From NCBI GenBank assembly GCA_016946835.1, contig JACVTC010000010.1, positions 160,001 through 198,500 on the forward strand: a stretch of DNA of 38,500 bases, in the 5' to 3' direction. The notes beneath the pieces are model-generated. The model was not told where the DNA came from, did no database searches, and saw only the letters and a program-made list of their open reading frames with translations. Below, piece after piece: positions 33,348-38,500 of the stretch; position 1 is the stretch's first letter, and the number at the start of each line of letters is the position of its first letter. The position numbers and the translations under genes are program-made. This DNA is from Neocallimastix lanati (nom. inval.). Lineage: Eukaryota > Neocallimastigomycota > Neocallimastigomycetes > Neocallimastigales > Neocallimastigaceae.

Positions 33348-34043
33348 TTCCATTTTATGTTATTAATTTTCAATTTAAATTAAAAATACAATGAATATAT
33401 AATAATTTTATCTTTTATTTTTTCATATTTAAACATTTTATTTTTTTTTTTTTTTTTTTTTTTTTTTTGATTTTATGGTATATATCACAGAATTTGAATT
33501 TTCGATTTTATATTCATCCAAATGAAATTCTTTATCATTAGTAGATTTCTTAAAAACCATAGCATGAAAAAAAACAAAAAAAAATTATTAAAAAAAAAAT
33601 ATCTTATATATTTTTTTTTAAAAAAGAATATTTTTAATTTATTCAATTGAAAAATTACATAAAACTATGTATTGAACATATGATATAAAATTATAGATTT
33701 TTAAATAAAAATTTTTATATGTATCATATGGGTAATTCATAGTTTTATGTGATCTTTTTAATTAATTTTTGTTTTGAAATTAAAACTTAATTTTCATAAA
33801 TATTTTTATTATCAAAATCAAACTATTTAAGTAATATTATTAATAATTTGATTTAGATAATAAAAATATTTATGAAAATTGAGTAATATAATATTTATGA
33901 AAATAAAGTTAACAATTAGTCCATTTAATCAATATAATGATATACTATTTTAGTTAATAATACTAGGAAAACATCAATATTAAATTAAGAATTTATATAT
34001 AAAGTAAATAATAAAAATAATTATATAATAAATTATAATAATA
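33348..34043. other. AT-rich spacer with foldbacks and a short open stretch
   Basis: Minus strand 33562-33470 reads an ATG and about 30 codons (MVFKKSTNDKEFHLDEYKIE and on), then enters a poly-Lys A-tract. It is more protein-like than its surroundings but unrecognised, and may be a gene remnant. Two foldback hairpins follow (listed separately). Confidence 0.4.
33657..33880. repeat. Two adjacent foldback hairpins
   Basis: Hairpin 1: ACATAAAACTATG (33657-33669) with its perfect complement at 33738-33750, with pairing continuing after mismatches to CATATGATA (33677-33685 with 33722-33730). Hairpin 2: 25-bp perfect arms 33789-33813 and 33856-33880 (AATTTTCATAAATATTTTTA...), 42-nt loop. Confidence 0.8.
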
Positions 34044-34204
34044 TTTGCTACATGATTATAATGTTTAATTGAAACATTAGCATATTTAAAAGTTTTTGAA
34101 TCCTCGGGATTTTTAACATATTTTGCTACATGATTATAATGTTTAATTGAAACATTAGCATATTTAAAAGTTTTTGAATCCTCGGGATTTTTAACATATT
34201 TTGA
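34044..34204 (-). repeat. 78-bp tandem duplication with open minus frame
   Basis: Copies 34044-34121 and 34122-34199 are identical by eye. On the minus strand each encodes 26 residues (AKYVKNPEDSKTFKYANVSI and KHYNHV) in frame, within an open stretch of about 80 codons without a clear ATG. GC is above background (TCCTCGGGATTT). Possibly a fragment of a lost gene or an unrecognised exon; no family recognised. Confidence 0.6.
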
Positions 34205-34516
34205 AAGTTTTTTAATTAGAAGATTTTGTTATTCATATGTAATTAAAGAAAGAATTCAATAAATATGAACTAAAAATATTAACATATATAGTTTAATAAA
34301 CTATTTTAAAATATAAATATAAACATATAATAAAAAATTTAAATTTAAAATATAAAACAAATACAATGAAAAAAAATAATATATTTAAATGTATTAATTT
34401 ATGATAAAATTAAATAAATATTAATATAATTTATCAAATAAATTAATAAATTAATATAGAAGTTAAATTTGAAAAAAATTTTAAAATTTTCCCATTTTAA
34501 TTTTTTTTTTGAATCA

Positions 34517-35095
34517 ATGATGTGTCACTTAATATCATACTAGATAATTAAATAATTATTTTAATATTCTTTGAATTTTTACTTTGAATTTTCCTTACTG
34601 TAATTGCATGATTGAATTTATGTATATAAAGATATATTAAGTGATGAATACATAGACGTTTTTTCAAGCGAGCATTGTTATATTTTTCCTTATGAAAGAT
34701 TTTTTTGATTTGGACTGCAAAGGAGAGTTTGATTGCTAAATATAAATCAGATATTTGAATATCTAAAATACAATAGTTTTATCTTAAATATTTTATTTAT
34801 TAAAGATAATTCCTTGATTGAAATTCAATAAATAAAGAAGAGTTTTCTTTATATATTAATTTTTCTATTGAATTTTTTCTTTTTTTCTAAAGCGGTAATT
34901 ATTATATATTATTAAGGAAAATGATATTATTAAGTATTTTGTGGTTTTGATATTTATTTGAACACAAAAAAGTAATACTAAAATAGTATTACTATTTTAA
35001 AATTTGATCTATTAATTATAAAAATTATAATAAATTTTATTAATTAGAAAGTTTAAATATTAATTAATTTTTGATATCTGTTACACATTACAATA
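34517..35095 (+). repeat. Possible solo LTR
   Basis: Begins near TGATGTGTCACTTAATATC. It has a good TATA-like TGTATATAAAGATAT (34621-34635), a more complex segment after it (ACGTTTTTTCAAGCGAGCAT), an AATAAATAAA polyadenylation-like signal near 34827, and ends near CTGTTACACA. This layout is typical of a retrotransposon LTR. No target-site duplication and no second copy were found, so the call is weak. Confidence 0.25.
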
Positions 35096-35327
35096 CATTA
35101 CATAAACATTCACAAGTATTACATAACAATAATGAATAATTAACATTCAAAAGTTTTTTTTTTAATTGTTACTATTATATATTATTTGATAAAAAAGTAT
35201 TCATTTTTTTATTTATATAAAAAATATATATATACATGATTTTAAAAAAAATTTAAAAATAAAAAAAAAAGTATTTATATAATTATATATTTATAGTTTT
35301 ATATAATAATAATAGTAATTTAATTTA

Positions 35328-35447
35328 ACAATTCTTTTTTTATCTGCAAATTTTCTTAATAATTTTAATTATAATAGTTTTAGAATAACAATTCTTTTTT
35401 TATCTGCAAATTTTCTTAATAATTTTGATTATAATAGTTTTAGAATA
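35328..35447. repeat. 60-bp tandem duplication
   Basis: Copies 35328-35387 and 35388-35447 differ by one base (TTTTAATT versus TTTTGATT). Stops occur in all frames. Non-coding. Confidence 0.92.
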
Positions 35448-36665
35448 AAATATAAACATATATATATTAAAATTTGATATATTTAATTAATATTTTATAA
35501 TAAGTATATTGTGTAACAATATAATTACTTAAAAAAAAAAAAAGAAAAAGAAAAAGAAAAAGATATAGAAAAAGTTTAATTTTTAATTTAAAAAATTAAG
35601 ACATGAGATATATTTTTGTGCTTCATTATTTATTTGTACTTATATTTAAAGTTATATCTATAAGATACCATAAAAATTTTTTAATTTAATTAATAATTAA
35701 TAAAATAAATAAATAATTAATTAATTAATTGATTAATTAAATAGATAGAAAAATGATTAATAAATAAATAGATATGAATAAATCAATAAATGGATATAAA
35801 TAAATAAGCGCATAAGTAAGAAAATTAATAAATAAATATAAATAAATAAAAATAAATTATTTAAAGTATTATATTATTGATATAATTTAATATATGGCAT
35901 ATTAAATTATTTATATTATTAATTAAAGTATTTAATTCATTTGCTATTATTGATAATTAAATCTATTGTTATAAGATAAATAATTAAATAGGAAAGTGGT
36001 ATATTATATATTATTTGAATTATGAAACCTTTTAATATAATAAATAAAATAATATTATATTTATATTAATAAATAATTAATATAAAGTATATCATATTAT
36101 TGACCCGTTTTTCATATAAATAATACTTAAATTTTCTCAAATTTTTTTTTTTTTTTTTTTGAAAAAAAATAAAGAATTTTAATTTAATATAAAATATAAA
36201 AATTTTATTTTAAAATAAAATAAAAAAAAAAAAAAAAAAAATTTCATTCTTTCAAAAATAAATAAAAAAAAAAAAAACATATATATTCTATTTTAGAAGA
36301 GAGTATATATGCTTATTAATTTTATCATATCGACCATTATAATAATATGAATAAAATAGAAAAAAAATCAAAAATAAGAAAAATTTAATAAATAATATTA
36401 AAAAGAAAAATTTAAAAAATAATATTAAAAAAAAAAAAAATACATATGTATATTATATAGGTTTAATTATATTATTTATCTTGTAAATACATAATATAAA
36501 AATTTATAACTTTAAAAAAAAAAAAATAAAATTAAATAAAACAAAAGACAAATAGAAAACAAGAAACAAATAAAAATAAAAAAATACAATAAAAAAAAAT
36601 ACAATAAAAAATAATACAATAAAAAAAAAAATACAATAAAAAAAAAAAAAAAAAAAGAAAAGAAA
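35448..36665. other. AT-rich spacer and A-rich leader of the protease gene
   Basis: No gene recognised. 35700-35850 is an irregular AATA/ATTA array. The 150 bp before the protease ATG are almost pure A with scattered T, G and C (ACAATAAAAAA units at 36588-36640), presumably including its 5' UTR. Confidence 0.5.
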
Positions 36666-38500
36666 ATGAAAAATCTTTCTTTAGTTTTAATAATAGTTGA
36701 ATTTTTCAACTATATTGCATTTACATTAGCAGGAAATAATTATTATATTATTTCAATTAGAAGAAATAAAAAAGACAAAGAATATGATGAAGCTAGTAAA
36801 AATGTTCAAAATGCAATTGATGAATTAGTAAATGATAGAATGAATGATATTTATGATATTATTAGCGAAAATGAAGAAACTTTCAAATTAGATAATGGTA
36901 AGCAAGATAAAAAATTAGAAGAATTAGAATCAACTAAATTAATGAAACGTAATGGAAATATTAAAAAAATTAGATTTGTTAACCCAAATAGACCTCAAGT
37001 TTCAAAAGTAAATGAAAATTTCAAACGTTCTTCTGATTTAATAGAAGAAAATGAAGAAGAAATTATTGAAATTGAATCTCAATTAGTTAAACATGTTTGT
37101 CCAGTATTAAACTATTATACAATTGTTGCTTATCTTTCTGATGAAATTGTTAATGAAATTAAAAAGTTACCAAATGTTATTAACTGTCATAAAACTCAAA
37201 AATTAAGACTATTGAATACTTCAGATAATCAAAGGTACTATGATATTAATGCTATTAAAAAGCAGACACATTGGTCAGATGTTAAAGTTCAAGAAATTGA
37301 AGCAGTTGATAGTAAATTTAATCATTTATCTATGATTTCCCAAGGAAGATATTATCAAGATAATAAGTCTTTCTATGATACCAATTACTATTATCCAGCT
37401 ACAGCTGGTAAGGGAATTGATATTTATTTAATCGATAAAGGTTTATGGTCTGATCATGCTGATTTTGATACTTATAATGGTAAACGTAAAATTACTTGTG
37501 ATGCTATTATTTATAATGGTCAATATCATTCTGTAAAAGATAAAAAGAAGTGTTCTGTAAGATATGATGAAAATGGTGATATTGATACAACCTATTATCC
37601 AGATCATGGTGTTATGGTTTCTTCTTTAGCTGCTGGTACAATATATGGTGCTGCTAAAAGTGCTAATATTCATATGATTGCTTCAGAATTAGAAACATCA
37701 GATTATTTAGCCGCTCTTGACTATATTAAAACAAATGCTAAAGCGTATAAGACAATTGTTAGTATTTCCAGTGGTGGTTTTCAAAATGATAGAGTTGTAG
37801 AATTAGAAGATAAAGTTAAAGAATTAACAAGCAATGGTATTATTGTTGTTGCAGCTGCCGGTAATGATGGCGAAAATATTTGTGACAAAAGAGATGATGG
37901 TAGAAAATATGTAGTTGCAGGTTATGATAATATTATTTCCGTTGGTGCTACGATGGATTACGATGGTGATATTGAAAATGGTTATTCTGCTGCCAGTTAT
38001 ACCAATTTCGGAAAATGTGTAGATATTCATGCTCCAGGTATATTTAGACATGCCTACAGTGAAGAAAGCAATGATGATTATATGATTGGATTTGGTACCT
38101 CTGGTTCTGCCCCAATAGTTGCTGGTGTCATTGCTACAATTATGTCAGAAAATTCCAATGTCAAGTATACCAATGAGTCCATGAAAAAGAAATTAGATAG
38201 TTTAGCATTGAAAAATGTTATAAAAAATTTAGGTTCATCGGATACTCCAAATAGATTTATTAATAATGGTAAGACTTCTATTTCTCAAACCTTTAGATGT
38301 GATGATGCCTCAGGTAAATATAAGTGTTCTTCCGGATGTTGTTCAAGAAATGGTGTATGTGTTGATATTATAGAAGATAATGAATATGGATTAGATAAAT
38401 GTCTTATCGAAAATGGTTGTCAAAGCAAATTCGGTAAATGTTCTTCATACGATGCTAGTAAATCAACTACTACATCAAAGGAACGTAAATTAATTATTAC
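36666..38500 (+). CDS. Secreted subtilisin-like (S8) serine protease with CBM18, 3' end outside window
   Basis: ATG at 36666; open for 611 codons to the window end with no stop and no intron. Residues 1-22 are a signal peptide. Residues 23-180 are a propeptide: YYIISIRR at 26-33 resembles the start of I9-type inhibitor domains, followed by an acidic insert. The peptidase domain is about 240-520. Catalytic Asp257 is in IDKG (usually DTG/DSG), His314 in DHGVMVSSLAAG (usually HGTHVAG), the oxyanion Asn400 in AAAGNDG, and Ser479 in GTSGSAPIVAG. All key residues are present, so activity is expected. Residues 545-592 form one CBM18 with 8 Cys (545, 554, 558, 559, 565, 579, 585, 592) ending GCQSKFGKC, then a Ser/Thr/Lys-rich linker that may lead to more modules. 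Function: extracellular proteolysis anchored to chitin or wall material (inference). Start choice: first ATG, followed directly by the signal peptide. Confidence 0.93.
   Translation, partial: MKNLSLVLIIVEFFNYIAFTLAGNNYYIISIRRNKKDKEYDEASKNVQNAIDELVNDRMNDIYDIISENEETFKLDNGKQDKKLEELESTKLMKRNGNIKKIRFVNPNRPQVSKVNENFKRSSDLIEENEEEIIEIESQLVKHVCPVLNYYTIVAYLSDEIVNEIKKLPNVINCHKTQKLRLLNTSDNQRYYDINAIKKQTHWSDVKVQEIEAVDSKFNHLSMISQGRYYQDNKSFYDTNYYYPATAGKGIDIYLIDKGLWSDHADFDTYNGKRKITCDAIIYNGQYHSVKDKKKCSVRYDENGDIDTTYYPDHGVMVSSLAAGTIYGAAKSANIHMIASELETSDYLAALDYIKTNAKAYKTIVSISSGGFQNDRVVELEDKVKELTSNGIIVVAAAGNDGENICDKRDDGRKYVVAGYDNIISVGATMDYDGDIENGYSAASYTNFGKCVDIHAPGIFRHAYSEESNDDYMIGFGTSGSAPIVAGVIATIMSENSNVKYTNESMKKKLDSLALKNVIKNLGSSDTPNRFINNGKTSISQTFRCDDASGKYKCSSGCCSRNGVCVDIIEDNEYGLDKCLIENGCQSKFGKCSSYDASKSTTTSKERKLII

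Overview
The window looks like nuclear DNA of an anaerobic gut fungus (Neocallimastigomycota, most like Neocallimastix or a close relative). The grounds are an extremely AT-rich background full of A/T homopolymers and microsatellites, compact islands of higher-GC coding sequence, an intronless secreted GH10 xylanase with a long Lys-Thr-Leu-Pro repeat linker and a C-terminal fungal cellulose-binding CBM1 (the architecture I remember for Neocallimastix XYLB), and secreted proteins carrying 8-cysteine hevein-like CBM18 chitin-binding modules. The genus is inferred, not proven.

Only three genes look intact: (1) the xylanase, 10800-13184, minus strand, intronless; (2) a leucine-rich-repeat plus six-CBM18 secreted protein, 24566-27707, minus strand, which I reconstruct as nine exons with all eight introns in phase 2 and about one LRR per exon; (3) a subtilisin-like (S8) protease with signal peptide, propeptide, complete catalytic residues and a CBM18, starting at 36666 on the plus strand and running off the window end. 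All three are predicted to be secreted, and two bind chitin-type ligands.

Layout: 1-2500 low-complexity DNA with a Ty3/gypsy integrase scrap (about 430-642), an 84-bp tandem duplication and a 42-bp minisatellite; 2509-4500 a broken ankyrin/coiled-coil gene; 5510-7830 a decayed Ty3/gypsy pol (minus) whose RT has lost its catalytic box; 8830-10293 a mosaic of LINE fragments in alternating orientation; 10800-13184 xylanase, with two perfect palindromes upstream; 14146-17680 a succession of satellites and microsatellites; 19785-22866 two more LINE fragments (minus) with (AAAT)n tails; 22867-24565 poly-T-rich spacer; 24566-27707 LRR-CBM18 gene; 29277-33347 a Mutator-like (MULE) element with long composite inverted ends and a decayed FLYWCH/MULE transposase; 33348-36665 low-complexity DNA with foldbacks, tandem duplications and a possible solo LTR; 36666-end the protease.

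The three intact genes suggest work at the cell surface or outside the cell (plant xylan degradation; chitin or glycan recognition; proteolysis), but they are separate transcription units and nothing shows co-regulation. The rest is transposon decay and repeat expansion. All coordinates were read by eye; exon and fragment limits without a stated start or stop codon are approximate.
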